The position numbers and the translations under genes were made by a program. DNA of 64,000 nucleotides from Streptomyces cinnabarinus (lineage in GTDB: Bacteria; Actinomycetota; Actinomycetes; Streptomycetales; Streptomycetaceae), in assembly GCF_027270315.1 (NCBI RefSeq), contig NZ_CP114413.1:6758001-6822000 (forward strand). Direction: 5' to 3'. Under the pieces are notes generated by a model. The model did not search any database. It was given only the letters and a program-made list of their open reading frames with translations, and was not told the origin of the DNA. This document shows positions 1-7,033 of this stretch, one piece after another (the first letter of the stretch is position 1; every line of letters starts with the position of its first letter).

Positions 1-1038
1 GAGGCGTTCGCGCAGTACCGGCAGGATGGGGTCGCGCGGGTCGTGTGCGAGGAGAAGCACATGGGCTCGCGGGCGGTGGCGCTGGTGTGCCGGGACGCGG
101 AGGCGGCGAAGGCGCGGTTCGGCGTCGACGGTCCGACGGGGGCGCTGTACACCCGTACCGGACGGCCCTTCCTCGACGACGAGTCGGTGACCGAGGAGAT
201 CCTCGGCCGCGTCCGGCACGCCGTCGGCGAGGCCGGACTGTGGGACGAACTCGACACGGACTGGCTGCTGCTGGACGCCGAGCTGATGCCGTGGTCGCTG
301 AAGGCGTCCGGGCTGCTGCGCTCGCAGTACGCCGCCGTCGGCGCCGCCTCCGGCGCGGTGTTCCCGGGCGCGCTGGCCGCGCTGGAGGGCGCCGCGGCGC
401 GCGGGGTCGAGGTGACGGACCTGCTGGCGCGGCAGCGCGAACGGGCCGTGGACGCGGCCGCGTTCACCGACGCGTACCGCCGCTACTGCTGGACCACCGA
501 GGGCCTGGACGGCGTCCGCCTGGCGCCGTTCCAGATCCTGGCGGTCCAGGGCCGCAGCCTCGCCGCGCTCCCGCACGACGAACAGCTCGCGCTGCTCGAC
601 CGGCTGGTGGAGCACGACGGTTCGGGCCTGCTCCAGACCACCCGTCGCCTCTACGTCAACACCGCCGACCCGGAGTCGGTGCGGGCGGGCGTCGACTGGT
701 GGCTGGAGATGACCGGCCGCGGCGGCGAGGGCATGGTCGTCAAGCCGCTCGGCGCGCTGGTGCGCGGTCCGGAGGGCCGACTGGTGCAGCCCGGCATCAA
801 GTGCCGGGGCCGCGAGTACCTGCGGATCATCTACGGTCCCGAGTACACGCGCCCGGACAACCTCACCCGGCTGCGCCGCCGCTTCCTCAACCACAAGCGC
901 TCGCTCGCGATCCGCGAGTACGCGCTCGGCCTGGAGGCCCTGGACCGCCTGGCCGAGGGCGAGCCGCTGTGGCGGGTGCACGAGGCGGTGTTCGGCGTAC
1001 TGGCGCTGGAGTCGGAGCCGGTCGACCCTCGGCTGTGA
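1..1038 (+). CDS. pnkp: Polynucleotide kinase-phosphatase (Pnkp), C-terminal ligase domain, 5' truncated by window edge
   Basis: The frame is open from base 1 to a stop at 1036-1038, so the start and most of the protein lie outside the window. About 345 residues are visible. Near their beginning is the nucleotidyl-transferase motif K-x-x-G (E-K-H-M-G, Lys at visible residue 19), followed later by E-G-M-V-V-K-P and K-C-R-G-R-E-Y-L-R, the distal ligase motifs. This is the adenylyltransferase (ligase-like) module of bacterial Pnkp, which with the methyltransferase Hen1 repairs RNA cut by ribotoxins. In the family this module follows an N-terminal kinase and a central phosphatase; Hen1 is expected upstream, outside the window. 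The gene ends 21 bp from the convergent NAD-kinase-like gene. Family assignment is confident; the upstream domains and partner are inferred. Confidence 0.85.
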   Translation, partial: EAFAQYRQDGVARVVCEEKHMGSRAVALVCRDAEAAKARFGVDGPTGALYTRTGRPFLDDESVTEEILGRVRHAVGEAGLWDELDTDWLLLDAELMPWSLKASGLLRSQYAAVGAASGAVFPGALAALEGAAARGVEVTDLLARQRERAVDAAAFTDAYRRYCWTTEGLDGVRLAPFQILAVQGRSLAALPHDEQLALLDRLVEHDGSGLLQTTRRLYVNTADPESVRAGVDWWLEMTGRGGEGMVVKPLGALVRGPEGRLVQPGIKCRGREYLRIIYGPEYTRPDNLTRLRRRFLNHKRSLAIREYALGLEALDRLAEGEPLWRVHEAVFGVLALESEPVDPRL

Positions 1039-1059
1039 CCCGAGGCTGCGGCGGGTCGG

Positions 1060-1953
1060 TCAGCCGACCAGCCGCAGCCGCTCCCGGCACACCCCGACCC
1101 GTACCGACTGTCCCCAGGTCAGTTGCAGGGCGTCGGTCTCCATGCCGTCCCCGAAGGCCACCAGGCGTTCGGACTCGACGGTGAGGGTCAACCGGGCGGC
1201 GGCGCCCAGTTCCCCGGCCACCAGGGACGTCCCGGTGGCCGGGGAGGGCCAGGCCTCCCGGACGAACCACAGCAGTCGTTCCTCCGCCGGGGAGGGCAGC
1301 CGCAGCCGCCCTCCCCGGTCCTGCCACACCGACCGGAGCCAGCCGGTCGCCCCCGTCCCGGTGCCGATCAGCACCCCGGACGAGGCCTGGGCCTCGACGA
1401 CACCCCCGTCGTCCTCCAGGCCCAGGCGGTAGCGGGCCGTCTGGTGTCCGGCCGCGCCCAGATAGATCTCGTTCAGCGCGACCAGGCGCTGGGTGTCGTC
1501 GGCGACGGCCTCGACCATGGTGAGTTCGTCGGCAGGAGTCGTTCCGGATGTCGCCAGCAGCTTCGCCGCGTCCGCGGACCGGTGCCGTACCAGGACACCC
1601 GGGTTGCGGCCGGGATCGCTGTCGATGCCGATGACCGGCTGCCCCGCCAGGTACTTGGCCACGTTCGCCACCAATCCGTCCTGGCCGACCACGACCACCA
1701 CGTCCTGCGGCGCGAACAGAAACCGGTCCAAGTCGGCTCGCTCGACCCGGGCCTGACGCCAGGTCAGCGGGATCGCGGAGGTCACCTCGGCCAGCGCCCG
1801 TTGGGTTCGCCGGTGCCGTTCGGCGACCTCCTCGATGTCCCGGCCCCGGGAGCGCAGGAAGTAGGCGGCCTGGCCGTGCGTGCCGTGCCGGGCCACCAAC
1901 TCCTCGTACTCCGTGGTGCGATGGACCAGCACCGCGCGCGGCGCGAGGCTCAC
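1060..1953 (-). CDS. NAD-kinase-fold protein paired with an SPFH protein
   Basis: A 297-residue protein with a GTG start that overlaps the stop of the upstream SPFH gene (GTGA), so the two are translationally coupled. It has an NAD-kinase-like layout: V-V-V-V-G-Q-D-G where NAD kinases have G-G-D-G-T, then G-I-D-S-D-P-G-R-N-P-G-V-L, a central L-N-E-I-Y-L-G (the family N-E motif), and G-V-L-I-G-T-G-T-G-A-T-G-W in place of the substrate loop. The second Gly and the Thr of GGDGT are changed (GQDGL). It may therefore phosphorylate a different nucleotide or lipid, or bind NAD without catalysis. A housekeeping NAD kinase (about 300 residues, canonical GGDGT) would be expected elsewhere. Fold assignment is good; substrate is unknown. 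Confidence 0.7.
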   Translation of the reverse strand: MSLAPRAVLVHRTTEYEELVARHGTHGQAAYFLRSRGRDIEEVAERHRRTQRALAEVTSAIPLTWRQARVERADLDRFLFAPQDVVVVVGQDGLVANVAKYLAGQPVIGIDSDPGRNPGVLVRHRSADAAKLLATSGTTPADELTMVEAVADDTQRLVALNEIYLGAAGHQTARYRLGLEDDGGVVEAQASSGVLIGTGTGATGWLRSVWQDRGGRLRLPSPAEERLLWFVREAWPSPATGTSLVAGELGAAARLTLTVESERLVAFGDGMETDALQLTWGQSVRVGVCRERLRLVG

Positions 1954-2990
1954 GCCCGGTCCCCGTCGCCGCCGAGCCGGGAGAGCAGTCCGGTGAGCAC
2001 GTCCGGCGAGATGGTCACGCTGTCCACCCGGGGCAGGTTCTCCGCGAGCCGCGTCCCGGTCAGGGCGCGCAGCACGGCGACGTCCACCTCGGCGTGCACC
2101 CGCAGCCAGGCGGCCTGCGCCTCGGCCTTCGCCTCGCCCACGGTTCGGGCGCCCTCGGCCTCGGCGCGCGAGAGCCGTACCGACCGGGTGGCCTCGGCAT
2201 CGGCGAGCCGCACCGTCCGCGCCGCCTCCGCCTCGGCGCGCACCGCGTCGGCCGCGGCCTGTTCCTCCGCCTTGCGGCGTTCGTTGGTCCCGCGCTGTTC
2301 GACCAACTGCTCCTCACGGCGGGCGAGTTCGATCTGGCTGGCCAGTTCGTTCTCGGCGATGGCGCGCTCCCGCTCGACGGCGACGGCCCGCCGTTCGTAG
2401 GTGGCCCGGTCGGCCTCCTGCTGGATCAGCTCGCGGGCCGGGGTCCGCAGGGCCCGCTCTACCTCCGGTTCCGGGCGCAGGGCCACCACGCGCACGGCCA
2501 CGATCTCGATGCCGGTGGCGGGCAGCCGCGGCTCGGCGGCGAGGCCCGCGGCGACCCGCTCACGGACCGCGCTCACCCCGTCCACCAGGGCGGCCGCCAG
2601 CGGCGTACGGGCCAGGACGTCGAGTGCGTGCTGCTGGGCCGTCTCGGTCAGCAGGGTGCCGAGCTGCTCCAGCGGGGTGCCGCGCCAGGCCCCGGTGTCG
2701 GGGTCGATGGAGAAGTCCAGCCGGGCGGCGGCCACGGCCGGGTCGCTGACCCGGTAGGTCACCGTCGCCTGGACGGCCACGTCCTGGAAGTCGGCCGTAC
2801 GGGCGTGGAAGGTCATCGCCAGCTCCCGGTCGTCGACCGGGACTTCGGACAGGGCCGCGCTCAGCGCCCGGAACCAGAAGCTGATCCCGGGGCCGTCGTG
2901 CGCCAGCTTGCCCGAGCGGTGGTGCCGGATGTGCGCCGTCGGCGCGCCCCGCAGATGGCGCCAGCCGAGGCGCCGGGTGATGTCGGCCAT
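1950..2990 (-). CDS. SPFH/Band 7 domain protein
   Basis: A 346-residue protein, ATG start with a GAGGGGG ribosome binding site just upstream. The first ~175 residues form an SPFH (stomatin/prohibitin/flotillin/HflK) domain, with recognisable stretches such as V-Q-A-T-V-T-Y-R-V-S-D-P and G-I-E-I-V-A-V-R-V-V-A-L-R-P. Residues ~180-290 are a long Arg/Glu/Ala-rich helix of the coiled-coil type that drives SPFH oligomerisation. No clear transmembrane helix is visible at the N terminus, so membrane attachment would have to be peripheral. It is first in a two-gene operon with the NAD-kinase-like gene and divergent from arcA. SPFH proteins scaffold membrane microdomains or proteases; the specific role here is unknown. 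Confidence 0.8.
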   Translation of the reverse strand: MADITRRLGWRHLRGAPTAHIRHHRSGKLAHDGPGISFWFRALSAALSEVPVDDRELAMTFHARTADFQDVAVQATVTYRVSDPAVAAARLDFSIDPDTGAWRGTPLEQLGTLLTETAQQHALDVLARTPLAAALVDGVSAVRERVAAGLAAEPRLPATGIEIVAVRVVALRPEPEVERALRTPARELIQQEADRATYERRAVAVERERAIAENELASQIELARREEQLVEQRGTNERRKAEEQAAADAVRAEAEAARTVRLADAEATRSVRLSRAEAEGARTVGEAKAEAQAAWLRVHAEVDVAVLRALTGTRLAENLPRVDSVTISPDVLTGLLSRLGGDGDRA

Positions 2991-3132
2991 GAGCGACCCC
3001 CTCGCTGATTTTCGTCACGCCGACGATAAATGGGGACTCCGCTTGTCGTCAAGAGGACGAGAACCGGAAGTGATGGCGAGCGAAGTGGTCAAGAAGGGGG
3101 TGAATATCGCCGCCGATGGTCAGGATGGAGAC

Positions 3133-4356
3133 ATGGCATTCCATGTCGACTCCGAGGCCGGGCGGCTCAGCCGCGTCATCCTGCACCGGCCGGATCTGGA
3201 GCTCAAAAGGCTCACCCCCAGCAACAAGGACGCGCTGCTCTTCGACGATGTGCTCTGGGTGCGCCGGGCGCGCGCCGAGCACGACGGCTTCGCCGACGTC
3301 CTGCGCGACCGCGGTGTCACCGTCCACCTCTTCGGCGACCTGCTCACCGAGGCCCTGGCGATCCCGGCGGCCCGCACTCTCGTCCTGGACCGCGTCTTCG
3401 ACGAGAAGGAGTACGGCGTCCTCGCCACCGACCATCTGCGCGCCGCCTTCGAGAACCTGCCCGCGCCCGAACTGGCCGAGGCGCTGGTCGGCGGCATGAC
3501 CAAACGCGAGTTCCTGCACGCCCATCCGGAACCGACCTCCGTGCGCTTCCACGCCATGGACCTCGACGACTTCCTTCTCGCCCCCCTCCCCAACCACCTC
3601 TTCACCCGGGACACCTCCGCCTGGATCTACGACGGCGTCTCCGTCAACGCCATGCGCTGGCCCGCCCGCCAGCGCGAGACCGTGCACTTCGAGGCGATCT
3701 ACCGGCACCACCCGCTGTTCCGCGAGGAGACGTTCAATGTCTGGTCCGAGGGGCAGGCCGACTACCCGTCCACCATCGAGGGCGGCGATGTGCTGGTGAT
3801 CGGCAACGGCGCGGTACTGATCGGGATGAGCGAGAGAACCACCCCGCAGGCCGTCGAGATGCTCGCCCACAAGCTGTTCGCGGCGGGCTCCGCCGAGTCG
3901 ATCGTGGCGCTCGACATGCCCAAGCGGCGAGCCTTCATGCACCTCGACACGGTGATGACGATGGTCGACGGCGACACCTTCACCCAGTACGCCGGGCTCG
4001 GCATGCTCCGCTCGTACACCATCGAGCCGGGCGTCGACGGCAAGGAGCTGAAGGTCACCGACCATCCGCCGGAGCACATGCACCGCGCGATCGCCGCCGC
4101 GCTGGGCCTGAGCGAGATCCGGGTGCTGACCGCCACCCAGGACGTGCACGCGGCCGAGCGCGAGCAGTGGGACGACGGCTGCAACGTCCTCGCGGTCGAA
4201 CCAGGCGTCGTCGTGGCCTATGAACGCAACTCCACCACCAATACCCATCTGCGCAAGCAGGGCATCGAGGTCATCGAGATCCCGGGGAGCGAGCTGGGGC
4301 GGGGGAGGGGTGGACCCCGGTGCATGAGCTGCCCGGTCGAACGTGGGCCCGTATAG
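3133..4356 (+). CDS. arcA: Arginine deiminase
   Basis: Converts L-arginine to citrulline and ammonia, the first step of the ADI pathway. The 407-residue product carries the family signatures: F-T-R-D-T-S (substrate loop), M-H-L-D-T-V (active-site His) and R-C-M-S-C-P-V near the C terminus with the nucleophilic cysteine at about residue 397. I chose ATG 3133 because the conserved N terminus M-A-F-H-V-D-S-E-A-G-R-L begins there; GTG 3100 (directly behind AAGGGGG) and ATG 3073 are possible longer starts. It is followed 74 bp later by ornithine carbamoyltransferase, so together they form the energy-yielding part of the ADI pathway. No carbamate kinase or arginine/ornithine antiporter is seen here. 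Confidence 0.93.
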   Translation: MAFHVDSEAGRLSRVILHRPDLELKRLTPSNKDALLFDDVLWVRRARAEHDGFADVLRDRGVTVHLFGDLLTEALAIPAARTLVLDRVFDEKEYGVLATDHLRAAFENLPAPELAEALVGGMTKREFLHAHPEPTSVRFHAMDLDDFLLAPLPNHLFTRDTSAWIYDGVSVNAMRWPARQRETVHFEAIYRHHPLFREETFNVWSEGQADYPSTIEGGDVLVIGNGAVLIGMSERTTPQAVEMLAHKLFAAGSAESIVALDMPKRRAFMHLDTVMTMVDGDTFTQYAGLGMLRSYTIEPGVDGKELKVTDHPPEHMHRAIAAALGLSEIRVLTATQDVHAAEREQWDDGCNVLAVEPGVVVAYERNSTTNTHLRKQGIEVIEIPGSELGRGRGGPRCMSCPVERGPV

Positions 4357-4377
4357 AAATGTGGAACATCGTATAGA
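4351..4377 (+). promoter_or_regulatory. Direct repeat GTATAGA, 20-bp period, between arcA and argF
   Basis: GTATAGA occurs at 4351-4357 and again at 4371-4377, exactly two helical turns apart. The first copy overlaps the arcA stop codon (TAG 4354-4356). The short AT-richer stretch from 4354 to 4420 is unusual against the surrounding GC and precedes argF (ATG 4431). It could be a regulator's paired half-sites or promoter elements for independent argF expression. No known consensus was matched. Confidence 0.3.
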
Positions 4378-4430
4378 CTTCCAGAGTCCCTGATCATGTT
4401 TCCCTGTTCACGCATCTCTGGAGCGCCCCC

Positions 4431-5453
4431 ATGGCGACAGTCCCGACCGCCCTCGCCGGCCGCCACTTCCTCAAGGAGCTGGACTTCACCGAGGAGGAGT
4501 TCCGCGGTCTGATCGAGCTGGCTGCCGAGCTGAAGGCCGCGAAGAAGGCCGGGACCGAGATCCAGTACCTGCGTGGCCGGAACATCGCGCTGATCTTCGA
4601 GAAGACATCCACCCGCACCCGCTGCGCCTTCGAGGTCGCCGCCGCCGACCAGGGCGCCTCGACGACGTATCTGGACCCCTCCGGCTCACAGATCGGGCAC
4701 AAGGAGTCGGTCAAGGACACCGCGCGGGTGCTCGGGCGGATGTTCGACGCCATCGAGTACCGCGGGGACAGCCAGGAGAAGGTCGAGGAGCTGGCCGCGT
4801 ACGCGGGGGTGCCGGTCTACAACGGCCTCACCGACGACTGGCACCCCACCCAGATGCTCGCCGACGTCCTGACGATGCTGGAGCACACCCCGAAGACCCT
4901 GGACGACGGCATCGCCTTCGCCTACCTCGGCGACGCCCGCTTCAACATGGGCAACTCCTACTTGATCACCGGCGCCCTGCTCGGCATGGACGTGCGGATC
5001 GTCGCGCCGAAGGCTTACTGGCCGGGCGAGGAGGTCGTGGCCGAGGCGCGGCGGCTGGCCGAGGGCAGCGGCGCCGCGATCACGCTCACCGAGTCGGTGG
5101 CGGAGGGCGTCCTGGGCGCCGACTTCGTCGCCACCGACGTCTGGGTCTCCATGGGGGAGCCCAAGGAGGTCTGGGACGAGCGGATCAAGGCGCTGGCCCC
5201 GTACGCGGTGACCATGGACGTCCTGCGCGCCACCGGCAACCCGGGCGTGAAGTTCCTGCACTGCCTCCCGGCCTTCCACGACCTGGGCACGAAGGTGGGC
5301 CGTGAGATCTTCGAGACCCATGGCCTGGACTCGCTGGAGGTCACCGACGAGGTCTTCGAGTCGCCGCACTCGGTGGTCTTCGACGAGGCGGAGAACCGGA
5401 TGCACACGATCAAGGCGGTGCTGGTCGCGACGCTGGGCCGGGCGGCGGCGTAG
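4431..5453 (+). CDS. argF: Ornithine carbamoyltransferase
   Basis: A 340-residue enzyme. The carbamoyl-phosphate motif S-T-R-T-R is at residues 60-64 and the ornithine-binding H-C-L-P-A-F near residue 277. Family length is normal. Placed directly downstream of arginine deiminase, it most likely runs in the catabolic direction (citrulline plus phosphate to ornithine plus carbamoyl phosphate), in which case arcB is the better name. Its sequence cannot separate the anabolic and catabolic forms. The last codon lies 4 bp from the stop of the convergent ATP-binding protein gene, with no room for a terminator between them. Confidence 0.93.
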   Translation: MATVPTALAGRHFLKELDFTEEEFRGLIELAAELKAAKKAGTEIQYLRGRNIALIFEKTSTRTRCAFEVAAADQGASTTYLDPSGSQIGHKESVKDTARVLGRMFDAIEYRGDSQEKVEELAAYAGVPVYNGLTDDWHPTQMLADVLTMLEHTPKTLDDGIAFAYLGDARFNMGNSYLITGALLGMDVRIVAPKAYWPGEEVVAEARRLAEGSGAAITLTESVAEGVLGADFVATDVWVSMGEPKEVWDERIKALAPYAVTMDVLRATGNPGVKFLHCLPAFHDLGTKVGREIFETHGLDSLEVTDEVFESPHSVVFDEAENRMHTIKAVLVATLGRAAA

Positions 5454-5457
5454 GCGG

Positions 5458-5910
5458 CTACTGCGGGCGGCGCTGGGCGGGCACCGCCGGCAGACGGAAC
5501 CACACCGCCTTGCCCGACGGAGTCGGCCGGTGGCCGCAGGACGAGCTGAGGGCCCGGATCAGCAGCAGGCCCCGCCCGTGCTCCTGCCAGGGATCGGGCT
5601 CGCCGTCGCTCGGGTGCGTGAGATTGCCCGGCGGCGCCGGGTCCGGGTCGTGCACCTCGACCTGGCAGCCGCTCGGCAGCAGCTCCACCACCAGCTCTAT
5701 GGGCCCCTCGCCCGCCGCGTGCTCCACGGCGTTCGCGACCAGCTCGGCGGTCAGCAGCTCGGCGGTGTCGCCGTCGGCACTGTGCTCCAGCTCGGCCAGA
5801 GCGGTACGGACCAGGGCGCGAGCGACCGGCACCGCCGCGGTGGTGTGCGGCAGTGCGATGCGCCAGGAGGCGGGGGAGGGGAGGCGATCGTGCACGGCGG
5901 GTCCGTTCAT
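5458..5910 (-). CDS. RsbW/SpoIIAB-like ATP-binding regulatory protein
   Basis: A 150-residue cytoplasmic protein made only of a GHKL-type ATPase domain. The N box is E-L-L-T-A-E-L-V-A-N-A-V-E-H-A and the G box H-G-R-G-L-L-L-I; there is no dimerisation/phosphoacceptor region. Streptomyces carry dozens of such stand-alone kinases/anti-sigma-like proteins, which usually act on anti-anti-sigma factors or phosphatases. No sigma or STAS-domain partner is adjacent. ATG 5910 is preferred over TTG 5913. An 18-bp interrupted palindrome (AAGCAG-N6-CTGCTT, 5912-5929) sits immediately before the start codon and could fold over the initiation region. Confidence 0.8.
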   Translation of the reverse strand: MNGPAVHDRLPSPASWRIALPHTTAAVPVARALVRTALAELEHSADGDTAELLTAELVANAVEHAAGEGPIELVVELLPSGCQVEVHDPDPAPPGNLTHPSDGEPDPWQEHGRGLLLIRALSSSCGHRPTPSGKAVWFRLPAVPAQRRPQ

Positions 5911-6071
5911 CAAGCAGTCTGTGCTGCTTTCAACCTTATGAATGGTACGGCGCCCGTCGGCAGAGTCCTCAGTCGGGCACCGTCCGGGACCTTCGGCCCC
6001 GTAGCGAGCGGCTTACCCGGGTCAACGCTCCGCCTCGCACGTCCGAGCCCGCCGTTACGGGGGTGTCGACG

Positions 6072-6131
6072 ATCCGTGACACCCGGGTCGCGACGGTGAC
6101 GTATCGCGCCATCCTGACGACAGTCACGGAT
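6072..6131. promoter_or_regulatory. Inverted repeat upstream of the enoyl-CoA hydratase/hydroxylase operon
   Basis: ATCCGTGAC (6072-6080) is repeated in inverse orientation as GTCACGGAT (6123-6131), with centres about 51 bp apart (roughly five turns). It lies in the 293-bp divergent gap between the ATP-binding protein and the aromatic-CoA operon, followed by an AT-rich TGATAAAT (6135-6142) that could be a -10 element. Looped repressor binding is one reading. PaaX-family control would fit the cluster, but I cannot match a PaaX consensus. Confidence 0.3.
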
Positions 6132-6203
6132 GGGTGATAAATTCGAGGGGTAGACCTCAGTGAGACAGCGCCGCCCGCAGTCCGCCCGAGGAGGCCGCCC
6201 CTC

Positions 6204-7031
6204 ATGAGTCCCTTCACCGGCTCCGCCGCCCGCACCGAACGCTGGCGGCATCTGCGCGTGGAGCTCACGGACGGCGTCGCCACGGTCACCCTCGCCCGCC
6301 CGGAGAAGCTCAACGCCCTCACCTTCGGCGCCTACGCCGACCTGCGCGACCTGCTCGCCGAGCTGTCCCGCGAGCGGGCGGTACGGGCCCTGGTGCTGGC
6401 CGGGGAGGGGCGCGGATTCTGTTCCGGCGGCGACGTCGACGAGATCATCGGCGCGACCCTCTCCATGGACACGGCCCAGCTGCTGGACTTCAACCGGATG
6501 ACCGGCCAGGTGGTGCGGGCGATCCGGGAGTGCCCGTTCCCGGTGGTCGCCGCGATCCACGGGGTGGCGGCGGGCGCGGGGGCGGTACTCGCCCTGGCGT
6601 CGGACTTCAGGGTGGCCGACCCGACCGCCCGCTTCGCCTTCCTCTTCACCCGCGTCGGCCTGTCCGGCGGCGACATGGGCGCGGCGTATCTGCTGCCCCG
6701 GGTGGTGGGCCTGGGCCACGCGACCCGGCTGCTGATGCTCGGCGAGCCGGTACGCGCCCCCGAGGCGGAGCGCATCGGCCTGATCAGCGAACTGACGGAG
6801 GACGGCGGAGCGGACGAGGCGGCGGCGACGCTGGCCCGCCGCCTGTCCGAGGGCCCGGCACTGGCGTACGCCCAGACCAAGGCACTGCTGACGGCGGAAC
6901 TGGACATGCCGCTGGCGGCGGCGGTGGAGATGGACGCGGCGACCCAGGCCCTGTTGATGACGGGGGAGGACTACTCGGAGTTCCACAAGGCGTTCACGGC
7001 CAAGCGCCCTCCGAAGTGGAAGGGGCGCTGA
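6204..7031 (+). CDS. Enoyl-CoA hydratase/isomerase family protein
   Basis: A 275-residue crotonase-fold protein, ATG start after a GAGGAGG site. The oxyanion-hole segments are present: G-R-G-F-C-S-G-G-D-V-D-E and I-H-G-V-A-A-G-A-G-A-V-L-A-L-A-S-D-F-R. The gene is 2 bp from the fused hydroxylase/reductase and clearly co-transcribed with it. By context it hydrates an alicyclic enoyl-CoA intermediate made after CoA-dependent attack on an aromatic ring, rather than serving general fatty-acid oxidation. Exact substrate is inferred. Confidence 0.87.
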   Translation: MSPFTGSAARTERWRHLRVELTDGVATVTLARPEKLNALTFGAYADLRDLLAELSRERAVRALVLAGEGRGFCSGGDVDEIIGATLSMDTAQLLDFNRMTGQVVRAIRECPFPVVAAIHGVAAGAGAVLALASDFRVADPTARFAFLFTRVGLSGGDMGAAYLLPRVVGLGHATRLLMLGEPVRAPEAERIGLISELTEDGGADEAAATLARRLSEGPALAYAQTKALLTAELDMPLAAAVEMDAATQALLMTGEDYSEFHKAFTAKRPPKWKGR

Positions 7032-7033
7032 CC

